64,000 nucleotides of DNA, taken from Nostoc sp. S4 (lineage in GTDB: Bacteria; Cyanobacteriota; Cyanobacteriia; Cyanobacteriales; Nostocaceae). The stretch spans positions 62,001-126,000 of the forward strand of contig JAQYWR010000008.1 in the NCBI GenBank assembly GCA_029379225.1. The letters are read 5' to 3'. The notes beneath the pieces were generated by a model, which made no database searches, was not told the origin of the DNA, and saw only the letters and a list, made by a program, of their open reading frames with translations. Position numbers and translations under genes: made by a program. The stretch's first letter is position 1; the number at the start of each line of letters is the position of its first letter. This document shows, piece by piece, positions 1 through 10,504 of the stretch.

Positions 1-56
1 AATCATATTAAAAATAGTATTATTTAGTGCTTGATTAGGTAGAAATTATATTAGTT

Positions 57-920
57 ATGTCCGTAATCGAAGAATCTTTTAAACACGAATATATAACAAC
101 CAATGGGGTGAAACTACACTACGTCACTCAAGGCGAAGGCCCCTTAATGTTGATGTTGCACGGTTTCCCAGAATTTTGGTACTCTTGGCGGCATCAAATA
201 CCAGAATTTGCCCAAGATTTTAAAGTCGTTGCCATTGACTTGCGTGGCTATAACGATAGTGATAAGCCAACAGAGCAATCAGCTTATGTTATGGATGAAT
301 TTCTCAAAGATGTTGAGGGAGTAATTAAAGGATTAGGATACGAAAAATGTGTTTTAGTTGGACATGATTGGGGAGGAGCGATCGCTTGGGTTTTTGCTTA
401 TGCTCATCCGGAAATGATAGAGCGATTAATTATCCTTAACCTGCCTCATCCTGCTAAATTCGCCCAAGGCTTACGCACTCCTCAACAATTGCTACGTAGT
501 TATTACATATTTATTTTTCAACTACCGTGGATACCAGAATTACTTTTACAATCTTCAGATTACCAACTAATTGCAATAGCTTTTAAAGGCACAGCAGTTA
601 ATAAAACTGCTTTCAACCAAGTGGATATTAATGCGTATAAAGATGCTGCGGCAAAACGCGGTGCGCTTACAGCAATGTTAAACTATTACCGCAATATTTT
701 TCAGCAGAAAATGCTAAATCCAAATTGGGGAATTCTAGAAGTACCAACGCTAATGATTTGGGGAGAAAATGACACTGCACTTGGCAAGAAACTAACCTAC
801 GATACAGCAGCTTATGTTAGAGACTTTCAAATCAAGTACATTCCTAATTGTGGTCATTGGGTGCAACAAGAACAGCCAGAATTAGTTAATCAGTATATGA
901 AAGAGTTTCTTAGGGCTTAG
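57..920 (+). CDS. alpha/beta hydrolase (epoxide hydrolase-like)
   Basis: 287-aa ORF; HGFPEFWYSWRHQ oxyanion motif, GHDWGG nucleophile elbow, C-terminal GHWVQQEQPE histidine. Confidence 0.9.
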   Translation: MSVIEESFKHEYITTNGVKLHYVTQGEGPLMLMLHGFPEFWYSWRHQIPEFAQDFKVVAIDLRGYNDSDKPTEQSAYVMDEFLKDVEGVIKGLGYEKCVLVGHDWGGAIAWVFAYAHPEMIERLIILNLPHPAKFAQGLRTPQQLLRSYYIFIFQLPWIPELLLQSSDYQLIAIAFKGTAVNKTAFNQVDINAYKDAAAKRGALTAMLNYYRNIFQQKMLNPNWGILEVPTLMIWGENDTALGKKLTYDTAAYVRDFQIKYIPNCGHWVQQEQPELVNQYMKEFLRA

Positions 921-1228
921 TTTAATAAATACTATTAAGCTAAACGGTTAACTTCATAGTATAAATACTTATTTAGACAGATGAACTCTGCCGAACAGTG
1001 TAAGCTTTTCGAGATATTTAATGCTAATTTAATATTAGCAGATTTTCAGGGCTTATTTGAGTAAAATAGCCAAAAATTAGGATAAATCGCATTTTTTGTG
1101 TTCCTGTTATCTTTGCTTCATTATCACAACAAGCCTCTGACGTCAATCTGGAACCTAAAGAAGTTTGGTGAGATAATAGAACTGTGAGGTAAAGAACGGA
1201 CGCAACTTGATAATCAAGGGGGAAAATT

Positions 1229-1684
1229 ATGAAACTCCAGCTATTAGTGGCCACAGCCTTAGCAAGTCCCCTATTTTTCATTAGCTCGGTTAGAGCTGAA
1301 AATCCGCAGGACTTACAAAAACTACTTTCGACTGGGGAATGTATCCAGTGCGATCTATCGGGAGCTAATCTTAGTGGCGCTCATTTAATTGGTGCTGACT
1401 TAAGAGGATCGAAGCTTCAAAAAGCCAACCTTGTAGGGGCGAATCTCGAAGGTGCAGACCTAACTGGTGCTAACTTGGCGGGTGCTAACTTAACATCAGC
1501 TTATGTAACCAATGTAAATATGAAACAAGCCAATCTCAATGGGGTAAATTTTACTCGCGCGACGATTCACGATTCTAATGTGTACAAAGCATCAATGAAC
1601 GATCTCAATCTCACTGATGCCGAAATATTTAATACTGGAATCGGTATTGGTGGAGAAGATGCCGAGATTCCCGATTGGAAATAA
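1229..1684 (+). CDS. pentapeptide-repeat protein with signal peptide
   Basis: Signal-like N-terminus followed by A(N/D)L-x-G repeats (ANLSGAHLIGADLRGSKLQKANLVGANLEGADLTGANL). Confidence 0.9.
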   Translation: MKLQLLVATALASPLFFISSVRAENPQDLQKLLSTGECIQCDLSGANLSGAHLIGADLRGSKLQKANLVGANLEGADLTGANLAGANLTSAYVTNVNMKQANLNGVNFTRATIHDSNVYKASMNDLNLTDAEIFNTGIGIGGEDAEIPDWK

Positions 1685-1812
1685 GCTCAACCAAGTAGGC
1701 GGGTTAAAATAAATACAACATAAGTTTTGACGAATTTTCAATCGAAGAAACTAGTTGTTTGCAAGCATTTTCTTTAAACCTGCCTTTACAATAATATTAA
1801 GATAAGTAAAAC

Positions 1813-1861
1813 CCTCTACCTTATAGTTACTTCACCATGATTAAGGTAGAGGAATTTTTTT
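1813..1861 (+). terminator. Rho-independent terminator-like hairpin
   Basis: CCTCTACCTTA ... TAAGGTAGAGG inverted repeat followed by AATTTTTTT. Confidence 0.65.
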
Positions 1862-1938
1862 ATTAAAAATAGATTTATATCGATTTACATTGGGCTTGCA
1901 TATAATAGAGAGTCGAGGGGAAGTCGGACAGCAGCAAA

Positions 1939-2748
1939 ATGGCACGACAGCTAGAAATAGAAATCACCGAAAGTGCAGAATATTTAGAAAAAACACTTAA
2001 ACAGGCTCGGAGCGCAAGTCACAAAGAAAGGCTATAAATGCTGTGGTGGCTCAAAATAGGACAAGTGCGATCGCATCATGAACTGGCGCACATATTAGCA
2101 GGTGACCCATCAACAATAACAAGGTGGTTGCAGAAATACCGACAGCAGCGTCTAGCTAACTACTTAGCAGGATACGGCTATGTAGTAGCAGCGCCAGAAA
2201 TTTTTCACCGAATTGAGGCAGTTGGTTTAGTAATTGAGCCAGACGATGTGGCAAGGATGCGCGGTAATGACGATGCGCGTCGAACCTCCGTAGCTGATTA
2301 TGATGCCGATTGCCTTGCTGTGATTAAATTTATGAAAACAGAGAGTGCGGTTTCTCCAAATCAAATAGGCACACTAGGCTTTTGTATTGGTGGACATTTA
2401 GCTTTCCGCGCCGCATTTCAAAGTGAAATTCGGGCTGCTGTTTGCTGTTACCCTACTGGTATTCCCAGTGGTAAACTGGGTGAGGAGGTAGCCGATACAA
2501 TCCACAGGGTAAGTGAAATCAAAGGTGAGATGCTAATGGTGTTCGGTACTCTTGATCCTCATATACCAGAGAGCGATCGCCAAACCATAATAAAAGCAAT
2601 TGAAAAAGCTAACATCCCTCATCAAGTTTTCTTGTATGAAGCAGAACATACATTCATGCGCGACGACGGTTATCGTTATGATTTTAGTGCTACCACCTCT
2701 GCTTGGTCTGAAATAATAACTTTCTTGGGGCGCATCTTTGCAGATTAA
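1939..2748 (+). pseudogene. chimera: N-terminal transposase (IS630-like HTH) fragment with in-frame TAA, fused to N-terminally truncated dienelactone hydrolase
   Basis: ATG 1939 MARQLEIEITESAEYLEKTLKQARSASHKERL, TAA 2035-2037, then MLWWLKIGQVRSHHELAHILAGDPSTITRWLQKYRQQ in the same frame, then DLH sequence RLANYLAGYGYVVAAPEIFHR with GFCIGGH, D and H motifs. Confidence 0.7.
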
Positions 2749-2774
2749 AAACTTTTATTATTGCTTTCTTTGCA

Positions 2775-3734
2775 TCAATTTTGAGTTGTCTGTAACGCTA
2801 ACAAACCAGCACCATAAGCAGGCTCATACCTCGGAAAAATTATCTTGACTTCAGGAAACTTCTTAACCAGAGATGCTGCAAATCTTTCATGGATCTTGCA
2901 TTTACCACGCCATACGCTTCCTGTTGTAACTACTTCTAAAACTGAGTCGGTAGTAAAAATTGCATCAATTACTGTAGATGTAGCTTTCACTAACTCTTTT
3001 ACAGCATCGTCAATTATGCTATTCGCTACTATATCACCTGAGGCTGCTGCTAAATCTACAATTGGTGCTAAAGCAGCTATCTGTTTAACTCCCCATTTTC
3101 GTCGATAGATTACTTCTATTAAGTCTTCTATATTTTTCAAGCCAAGATGCTGTTTAAAAGCCTCTACTAAACTCGTTAATATCTCCCGACCATCATAAGA
3201 TTTTAATGCTGCATTCATCCCAGCAACAGCAATTTTATAGGCACTACCTTCATCTCCTAAAATATAGCCCCAGCCGCCTACTCGCTTAGTACTTCCCTGA
3301 TGATTTTGCCCAAAAACTATGGAACCAGTACCTACTGCAACCACAATTCCCACATCATGACCAATTCCACCAACTAAAGCAATCAATGCATCGTTACAAA
3401 TTACAATATTTATTGGCTTTAATACCCAGGTAATAGGTAATTTACTATTCTGCAATTCTTGAATTAAATTTTTTACTACTTCGATATCTGAGAGACGCCC
3501 TACACCTGCTAAACCTAGACATATTGCTTTGATAGTAATAGTATTTTGAATTAATGCTACCTGATTGACTGCATTAAAAATTGCAGATTGAATTGATTTT
3601 AGAGTGGCTTCAATACCTATAGTCTGATAGTTAGATGCTCCTGCTTCACCGCGTCCTAGCACTTGGCGCGAATCATCCATCAATACACAGACAGTCTTAC
3701 TACCGCCACCATCTATTCCCAAAACATAACGCAT
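2775..3734 (-). CDS. BadF/BadG/BcrA-type ATPase, N-acetylglucosamine kinase-like
   Basis: GIDGGGSKTVCVLMD phosphate-binding motif, GTGSIVFG, GGWGYILGDEGSAY. Confidence 0.85.
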   Translation of the reverse strand: MRYVLGIDGGGSKTVCVLMDDSRQVLGRGEAGASNYQTIGIEATLKSIQSAIFNAVNQVALIQNTITIKAICLGLAGVGRLSDIEVVKNLIQELQNSKLPITWVLKPINIVICNDALIALVGGIGHDVGIVVAVGTGSIVFGQNHQGSTKRVGGWGYILGDEGSAYKIAVAGMNAALKSYDGREILTSLVEAFKQHLGLKNIEDLIEVIYRRKWGVKQIAALAPIVDLAAASGDIVANSIIDDAVKELVKATSTVIDAIFTTDSVLEVVTTGSVWRGKCKIHERFAASLVKKFPEVKIIFPRYEPAYGAGLLALQTTQN

Positions 3735-3748
3735 AATATCTAAAAGCG

Positions 3749-5014
3749 TTAATTAGTCTTAAGTTGTGATTCTGATTTTAAAGGTATAAAAAATAAAGCA
3801 ATCATTCCCGGAATAGTCAGCAAACAGACTAAGACAAAAAATAGTGGATAACCAAGTGCTTTTTGCAGATAACCGCTAATTAAGCCAGGTAACATCATGC
3901 CTAAAGCCATAATGCCAGTAGATATGGCAAAATGGGAAGTCTTGTATTCCCCTTGGCAAATATACATTAAGTAAACACTAAAAGCTGTAAACCCAAAACC
4001 ATATCCAAATTGCTCTAAGGAAACTAAGGGATATACTAATATTAATGGAGGCTGGATATAAGCCATATATACATAAAAAATATCAGGTAGATTCAAGGCT
4101 AAAGCCATAGGTAAAAGGCATTTTTTTAATCCATATTTAGAAACTACTAAACCTCCTAATATTCCTCCAAAAATTAGAGAGATTACACCAAATGTTCCGT
4201 AAGCTAATCCAACCTCTGATGTTGATAAACCTAAGCCTCCTACTTCTGTTTTGTCTAATAAAAATAAAGAGGCTATCTTCACAAGCATTGCTTCACCAAG
4301 TCTGTAGAACAAAATAAAAGCTATAATATTTATAATTTTAGTTTGAGCAAAATATAAGCTAATAATTTTCCAAAAATCTATCTTTTCTGTAGTTGGTAGA
4401 TGTAGTTGACTATCTGATTCAGGCAAGGGTAAAATTAGGTGATGGAAAATAAACAGGATTGCTAAAATTAAAGCTGAGAAGCCAATAGCTAGCGTCCAGC
4501 CTAGAGGAATGTTGTTAAGAGAAACTTCAAACTGACCTGCTATGACTACTAATATCCCAGAGCCAAAAATGACAGCAAGTCTATAAAATAGTGAGCGAAT
4601 ACCAACAAAAAAGGCTTGTTGTTCGGGAGATAAAGCCAACAAATAAAAACCATCTGTGGCAATATCATAAGTTGCAGAAATAAAGGCTCCAATTGTTAAT
4701 GCTGTCAGCGAGATGAAGAAGAAGTTTGGTAGTTGTAAACAAAAAGCTACCAAACCTAAGCAGATGAACATGGCTAATTGAGTGTAAATTATCCATCTGC
4801 GTTTGGTAGAGTAAATATCAACAATTGGCCCCCAAAACATTTTGATGACCCAAGGTAGATAGAGAAAACTTGTCCATAAGGCAATTTGAGCGTTATCTAT
4901 TCCGAGTTTTTTGTAAAATATTACGGAAACTGTGTTGATGATGACGTAAGGTATACCGGAGGTAAAATATAAAGTGGGGATGAAAGCCCAAGGGGAGATT
5001 GTTTGATTTTTCAT
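3749..5014 (-). CDS. MFS transporter, AmpG-like
   Basis: 421-aa polytopic protein; starts SPWAFIPTLYFTSGIPYVIINTVSVIFYKKLGI. Confidence 0.8.
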   Translation of the reverse strand: MKNQTISPWAFIPTLYFTSGIPYVIINTVSVIFYKKLGIDNAQIALWTSFLYLPWVIKMFWGPIVDIYSTKRRWIIYTQLAMFICLGLVAFCLQLPNFFFISLTALTIGAFISATYDIATDGFYLLALSPEQQAFFVGIRSLFYRLAVIFGSGILVVIAGQFEVSLNNIPLGWTLAIGFSALILAILFIFHHLILPLPESDSQLHLPTTEKIDFWKIISLYFAQTKIINIIAFILFYRLGEAMLVKIASLFLLDKTEVGGLGLSTSEVGLAYGTFGVISLIFGGILGGLVVSKYGLKKCLLPMALALNLPDIFYVYMAYIQPPLILVYPLVSLEQFGYGFGFTAFSVYLMYICQGEYKTSHFAISTGIMALGMMLPGLISGYLQKALGYPLFFVLVCLLTIPGMIALFFIPLKSESQLKTN

Positions 5015-5315
5015 AGGTTTATTTAACGACTGTCGATTCCCTCATTTTGCCTTTGAGAGAAGTAATTATATTTTGTAGAGCTTAAGTTCGAGCAGATAAC
5101 GAGACTCAGGACTTTTCAGCAATCAAACAATGTATTTTTGAAGCCAATTAATAAATGTAATAAAAATAATGGAATCATAGAGAAAATAGAAAGTTAGCTG
5201 AGAAAAAGCTTTAAGGATTTCGCATTAATTATAACCGTAGTCATACCCTTTAGGATATAATGACAAGCGTAAATGCTGGGAATAGTAATAGTTTTACCTC
5301 CTGCCTCCTGCTATA

Positions 5316-5472
5316 TAACGTGAGTTCGACAGGTGATAATTGTATCTGCCTAATCAAATTAAAAATACCTCTCCCTGGTTTTACTCAGTAAAAGCAGTCC
5401 TTTTCCGAGTCGGAGAGGGACGACTTGAACTTTAGTTCAAAGCAGGGAGAGGTATATCGAACTTAGATTAAT
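5316..5472. repeat. MITE-like element with nested inverted repeats
   Basis: Left TAACGTGAGTTCGACA, right end reverse complement TAATCTAAGTTCGATA; inner IR AATACCTCTCCCTG ... CAGGGAGAGGTAT. Confidence 0.5.
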
Positions 5473-5566
5473 TATAAGTTTATAAATACACCAATAGCAG
5501 TAAAAAAGTGAGCAATCACTTTAGTTATTATAAATAGAAATTGAATGGAAAAAAAGACTTTTTATT

Positions 5567-5605
5567 AATAGTCAATAGTTGAGAAATCATCAACTATTGA
5601 CTATT
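5567..5605 (-). terminator. Hairpin terminator downstream of ftsH
   Basis: AATAGTCAATAGTTGA-GAAATCA-TCAACTATTGACTATT perfect IR; on minus strand followed by AATAAAAAGTCTTTTTTT. Confidence 0.6.
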
Positions 5606-5622
5606 AAACATTGACTAATCTT

Positions 5623-7512
5623 TTAATGAGATATAGCCAACTTTTCATCAGCTACCTGAGCATGATCGGCAACAATTTTCCGGAATAATTCGCCTTCAAT
5701 TGTCTCTTGTTCTGCTAGTAAGTCTACTAAACGCTCTAAAACGATGCGGTTTTGTTCTAACAGTTCTTTTGCTTTGATGTAGGAATTGTTGACAATTTCG
5801 CGGACTTGCAAATCAATTTTGGCAGCAATTTCCTCAGAATAGTCTGATTTATTCATCCAGTCACGTCCCAAAAATACTTCTCCACTTTGATTTTCTAGGG
5901 ACAATGGACCTAATTCTGACATTCCGAACCGTGTGACCATCTGGCGTGCCATTCCTGTTACCTTTTGTAGGTCATCTCCTGCACCTGTTGTCACTTCTGG
6001 TTTACCAAAGACAACTTCCTCAGCAGCTCGACCACCTAAAGTGGCGGTGATGCGTGCTTTGAGTTGGGAACGCGAAATTAATCCTTGTTCTTCATTAGGA
6101 GTAAACCAAGTTAATCCCAGTGCTTGTCCCCGGGGAATGAGTGTAACTTTTTGTACGGGATCGTGGTCTTTGAGCAATGTGCCTACCAAGGCATGTCCAA
6201 CTTCATGGTAAGCAATTAAGCGTTTGCTCTTGCTGTCTACCAAAGCGGTACCTTCCATACCCGCAACTACCCTATCCACAGCAGCATCAATTTCTAAGAG
6301 AGTGACAGCTTCTTTACGCCTTCTAGCTGTGAGAATCGCAGCTTCGTTGAGTAAGTTGGCTAAGTCTGCGCCGGTAAAACCAGGAGTGCGGCGAGCGATC
6401 GCTTCTAATGATACGCTAGGATCTATCTTCTTATTACGTGCGTGGACTTGCAAAATTTCCAGCCGCCCTTTAAGGTCTGGTGCATCCACCATCACTTGTC
6501 TGTCAAAGCGTCCTGGTCTAAGCAATGCTGCATCTAATACATCTGGACGGTTAGTGGCAGCAATAATAATGATGCCTGTGTTACCTTCAAAACCATCCAT
6601 TTCGGTGAGTAATTGATTGAGAGTTTGTTCTCGCTCATCGTTACCGCCACCGATACCAGCACCCCGTTGTCTACCTACAGCGTCGATTTCATCAATAAAT
6701 ATCAGGCAAGGTGCATTGTCCTTAGCTTTTTTAAACAAGTCGCGCACGCGGGATGCACCCACGCCCACGAACATTTCTACAAATTCCGAGCCGGAAATGC
6801 TGAAGAATGGTACACCTGCTTCACCTGCGATCGCTTTAGCTAGTAAAGTTTTACCTGTACCAGGAGGACCAATTAATAGCACTCCTTTGGGAATACGTGC
6901 GCCCACAGCAGTAAATCTTTCTGGCTGTTTGAGGAAGGTAACAACTTCTTGCAGTTCTTCTTTTGCTTCTTCAACTCCAGCGACATCTTCAAATTTCACA
7001 CCAGTTTTGGCCTCCATTTGGAAACGAGCTTTGGATTTGCCAAAATTCATCGCTTGGCTAGAAGCATTAGTAGAACGACGGAGGAACAATAGCATTAAAG
7101 CTACTAGTGGCAAAATCCACATCAGATTAATCAACAACCCAACAGCAGCTCGACTGTTGGCAGAAGAAATTTCGCCAAAATCAACTTTCTTATCTTTGAG
7201 GGTGTTAATTAATTCGGTGTTTTGGGTTAAAAGTCTCACCTGTTGCGGTGGTGTATTCTGTTTTTGACCCTTGAGATAAACTCTTGCTATCTGTTCAGTT
7301 TCGTCAAGCTCAACTTTTTGGACTTCTCCAGCCTTCACTTTCTCGATCAACTCGCCATAATTTAGAGAGTTGTTGTCTGCTTTTTGTGCCAAAACAGGAG
7401 TACTTCCGAAAATTCCTGGCAACATAATCAAACTAGCTGCTAGCCCACCAATCCAAGCAACGCGCTTTGATGACCCCTGTTTTATCAACGCTTTTTTTTG
7501 CAAATTTGTCAT
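5623..7512 (-). CDS. ftsH: ATP-dependent zinc metalloprotease FtsH
   Basis: Walker [17 protein letters not shown] zinc motif; 629 aa. Confidence 0.97.
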   Translation of the reverse strand: MTNLQKKALIKQGSSKRVAWIGGLAASLIMLPGIFGSTPVLAQKADNNSLNYGELIEKVKAGEVQKVELDETEQIARVYLKGQKQNTPPQQVRLLTQNTELINTLKDKKVDFGEISSANSRAAVGLLINLMWILPLVALMLLFLRRSTNASSQAMNFGKSKARFQMEAKTGVKFEDVAGVEEAKEELQEVVTFLKQPERFTAVGARIPKGVLLIGPPGTGKTLLAKAIAGEAGVPFFSISGSEFVEMFVGVGASRVRDLFKKAKDNAPCLIFIDEIDAVGRQRGAGIGGGNDEREQTLNQLLTEMDGFEGNTGIIIIAATNRPDVLDAALLRPGRFDRQVMVDAPDLKGRLEILQVHARNKKIDPSVSLEAIARRTPGFTGADLANLLNEAAILTARRRKEAVTLLEIDAAVDRVVAGMEGTALVDSKSKRLIAYHEVGHALVGTLLKDHDPVQKVTLIPRGQALGLTWFTPNEEQGLISRSQLKARITATLGGRAAEEVVFGKPEVTTGAGDDLQKVTGMARQMVTRFGMSELGPLSLENQSGEVFLGRDWMNKSDYSEEIAAKIDLQVREIVNNSYIKAKELLEQNRIVLERLVDLLAEQETIEGELFRKIVADHAQVADEKLAISH

Positions 7513-7898
7513 AATAATTACCCTTTGTCTGCTGGCAGAAGTTGAGCTATGGTTTTATGCCTATTCTTTTAGCAAAAATTCCAATAACTGGAAATTACGG
7601 TTTTCTTATCTAGTTTAACTTCAGGACAAGGGACTGGGGACTAGGGACTAGGGATTGGGTATTGGGCAAACAGGGAGGTGTGGGAGGTGTGGGAGGTGTG
7701 GGAGGATGGGGAAGAAATCTTTCCCCCCTCTCTCCCCACACTCCCCACACTTCCCCATCTCCCCATCTCCCTCATCTCCCCTCGATATCAATTTGACACA
7801 TTCTGACATAAATCGTTAGAATAAACATAGTCATAACGACTTCACTTTTTAACAATTTTGTGAGTGATAGTAGTTAGTTAGTAATTTGTGGGTTAATT

Positions 7899-8444
7899 AT
7901 GGTGAGAATTGTTGGCATTGGCGGTAGTTTGAGACCTAATTCCTATACTCAGGTGGCTTTGGAAGTTGCAATGCAAAGAGTAGAAGCTTTAGGTGCAGAG
8001 GTTGAGATTCTCGATTTACGAGACTTGCAGCTACCATTTTGTAATGGTGGAAAGGAGTATCCAGAATACCCAGATGTGAAGCGGTTGCAAGATACAGTTA
8101 GTAATGCTCATGGGTTAATTTTAGCGACACCTGAGTATCATGGTGGCGTCAGTGGTGTTCTCAAAAATGCCCTAGATTTGATGAGCTTTGACCAACTCTC
8201 AGATAAAGTAACAGGACTAATTAGTGTCTTGGGTGGTCAGTCTAATAGTAACGCTTTGAATGACCTAAGATTAATCGTCCGTTGGGTACATGGTTGGGTA
8301 ATTCCGGAACAAATTGCGATCGGACAAGCTTGGGGTGCTTTCAGTCCTGAGGGTAAGTTATTAGATGAAAAACTTTCTCAAAGATTTGACCAATTTGCTC
8401 AGAGTTTGGTTGATAACACTCGCAAGCTACGTGATGTTAATTAG
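7899..8444 (+). CDS. NADPH-dependent FMN reductase
   Basis: GIGGSLRPNSYTQVAL and TPEYHGGVSGVLKNALD motifs. Confidence 0.9.
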   Translation: MVRIVGIGGSLRPNSYTQVALEVAMQRVEALGAEVEILDLRDLQLPFCNGGKEYPEYPDVKRLQDTVSNAHGLILATPEYHGGVSGVLKNALDLMSFDQLSDKVTGLISVLGGQSNSNALNDLRLIVRWVHGWVIPEQIAIGQAWGAFSPEGKLLDEKLSQRFDQFAQSLVDNTRKLRDVN

Positions 8445-8476
8445 TTTTAGTTGGGCAAAATTTTGCCCAACCCAAA

Positions 8477-8694
8477 TTCAGTAGACGGAAAAGTTTTCCA
8501 AAAGCCTTATCAGTCCTTCGTTTGACGTTGGGAACACCCGAAGACCGAAATCGGCTTCCAATCTACCTTTCAAGCATCTTTGTTCCAGAATGATAAATAG
8601 AGCGATCGGCTGCGCTCGTGACCAAGAGCTGAAAAGCATCGCCCCAAACCCTGATATATTTCGTTAACTTTCAAAAGTTTTCGGTCTACTGAAA
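8477..8694. repeat. MITE-like element
   Basis: Terminal IR TTCAGTAGACGGAAAAGTTTT / TTCAGTAGACCGAAAACTTTT (reverse complement of right end). Confidence 0.5.
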
Positions 8695-9096
8695 GTAAGA
8701 AATTAGACCGCAGAATTTCATACTATAGTTGTTAAATCCAGCAATATCAATAGTTTTGAGAGCCACGATCTCGCACTGTTCTTACTCAGCAGAGGCTTGA
8801 TTGGCCTTGACAAGAAATTTACTAAATCAAATTCCCATTATTGATATCAAATTCCAAAGACTATTCCCATTAGTAGATGAATTCAAATCTCCACTAAATA
8901 AAGTATTGAATCAGGGCAAGCTAGTCATTAAGTGGCATCGTCAGATAAAAAAGCAAATAGTGACTACGTTGTAATTTAAATACCAACGCCGCTTATTTTG
9001 CAGTTTTTAATGAGAATAATAATCAGATAAGGGGATTGGCTTAGGAAGCGATCGCTCACCAGCCAGCTGCTTTCGACCAGACCCAGTATCAACCAT

Positions 9097-9960
9097 TTGA
9101 AAACCATGCACCATCCTCTACTACTAATTCTCGTTAAAATCACTATTTTTTCTCTGATGTTAGCCATAGGGAGCAACCTCTGTTTTGAAAAGATGCTCTC
9201 CTTCTGGCGAAAACCTGCCTTAGTATTGCGTGCGTTTCTAACGGTGTCGCTGCTTGTTCCTCTAGTAGTTATTCTGCTGCTGAAACTGTTTAACTTACCA
9301 CCAGAAGTGATGATAGGATTAGCTTTATTGGCAGCTTCTCCAGGTGCACCTCTAAGCACAAAGCGAGCGCAAAGGGCTGGAGGCAGCTTAGGTTATGCAG
9401 CGAGTCTTCAGCTTACCCTAGCAATACTTGCGGTTTTTGTTACTCCCCTTACTTTGGCGATTTTTGCCACATTATTTGACAATATTTCCTAAAAAGTAGC
9501 AATTTTAGAAGTTGCCCGGCAAGTCATTATAGTACAGATATTGCCTGTCAGTCTCGGTCTTTTAATGCAAAAGTTCACTCCTACATTTACTCAAAAGATC
9601 GCCCAACCCTTAGCTTTTATTGCTAATAGTCTCTTTTTTGGGCTAGTTATTTTAGCGTGCATCTTAGGGCTACCACTGTTTTTTCAGGTTTGGGGATTAC
9701 CAATCGTCGCGATCGCAATTATGGTGATTGCCTCTTTAGGAATTGGACACGCTTTAGGCAGACTTGACGCTCATACCCGATCTATCTTGGGGATTTTCTG
9801 TATTGCTCGCAATTTTGGTTTAGCTTTATTTATCGCTATTTTGAATCATGTACAGCAGCAGGTGATTCCGACGCTGGTGGCTTATTTAATTTTGGGAGCC
9901 TTTGTAGGTGTTCCCTACTCCATCTGGAATCAGCGCAGATTAGCCGGAAACCCGTTATAA
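9097..9960 (+). pseudogene. sodium/bile-acid symporter-family transporter disrupted by a single in-frame stop
   Basis: ORFs 9097-9492 and 9541-9960 are in the same frame, separated by TAA at 9490-9492; the intervening sequence KVAILEVARQVIIVQIL stays open. Confidence 0.7.
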
Positions 9961-9999
9961 GTCAGCCATCTCTCAATCCAGAAACGCCTAAGCAGCCTT

Positions 10000-10475
10000 T
10001 TGGCAATGATTTAGCAGCAGCTCGTACCGAACTGGCTAAATACCGCAATCGGGCAGCAGCAGATCGCACCTTAATGGCTTGAATACGCACCTGTCTTTCG
10101 TTGATTGGTTTCGGCTTTGGTATCCCCACCATCGTCAGGGCGATTGAAAATACTCACCTTATTTTCGGTCATTGTGGGGCTGTCTTTTACTGGCACGGCA
10201 ATGCTGGGGATGGCTTTGGGATTGAGGGAACATCGTCAGCTACTCAAACAAATCCAAAGCGATCGCTATACTTATACCAATTCAAAATTCTTGCATTCAA
10301 AATTCAAAATTAAGAATCCAGACAGGACAAGGTTTTGGGGATGTGTATCTGTCGCATTCTTTTTTCAAATTGGTATTACGAAACCTCTTACAGTGCAGAA
10401 ATTGTTGCGGTGGCTTTGCTAGTGATTGGCTTAGTTAGTTTTATTGGTGTGGTAATTAAATCCTTGAATTTTTAA
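10000..10475 (+). pseudogene. DUF202/YidH-like membrane protein, multiply disrupted
   Basis: ARTELAKYRNRAAADRTLMA-stop-IRTCLSLIGFGFGIPTIVRAIENT, frameshift, then GMALGLREHRQLLKQIQSDRYTY, 101-bp insertion, then EIVAVALLVIGLVSFIGVVIKSLNF. Confidence 0.75.
10275..10375. mobile_element. 101-bp MITE with 3-bp TTA target duplication
   Basis: TACCAATT ... AATTGGTA ends, flanked by TTA (10272-10274) and TTA (10376-10378); removing element plus one TTA restores DRYTYETSYSAEIVAVALLV. Confidence 0.75.
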
Positions 10476-10504
10476 GCGTTGCATATTCTCAGGAGTTTAG
10501 CTCT

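Noticed and set aside
6613-7267. plus-strand ORFs within ftsH
   Set aside because: Antisense to FtsH; translations are Ser/Pro-rich shadow ORFs without recognisable motifs.
7660-7790. G-rich TGGGAGGTG repeats followed by C-rich CTCCCCACAC repeats
   Set aside because: Low-complexity simple repeat common between cyanobacterial genes; not CRISPR (no spacers) and no evidence of function.
8976-9359. 127-aa minus-strand ORF
   Set aside because: Antisense to the transporter pseudogene; no coding signature.
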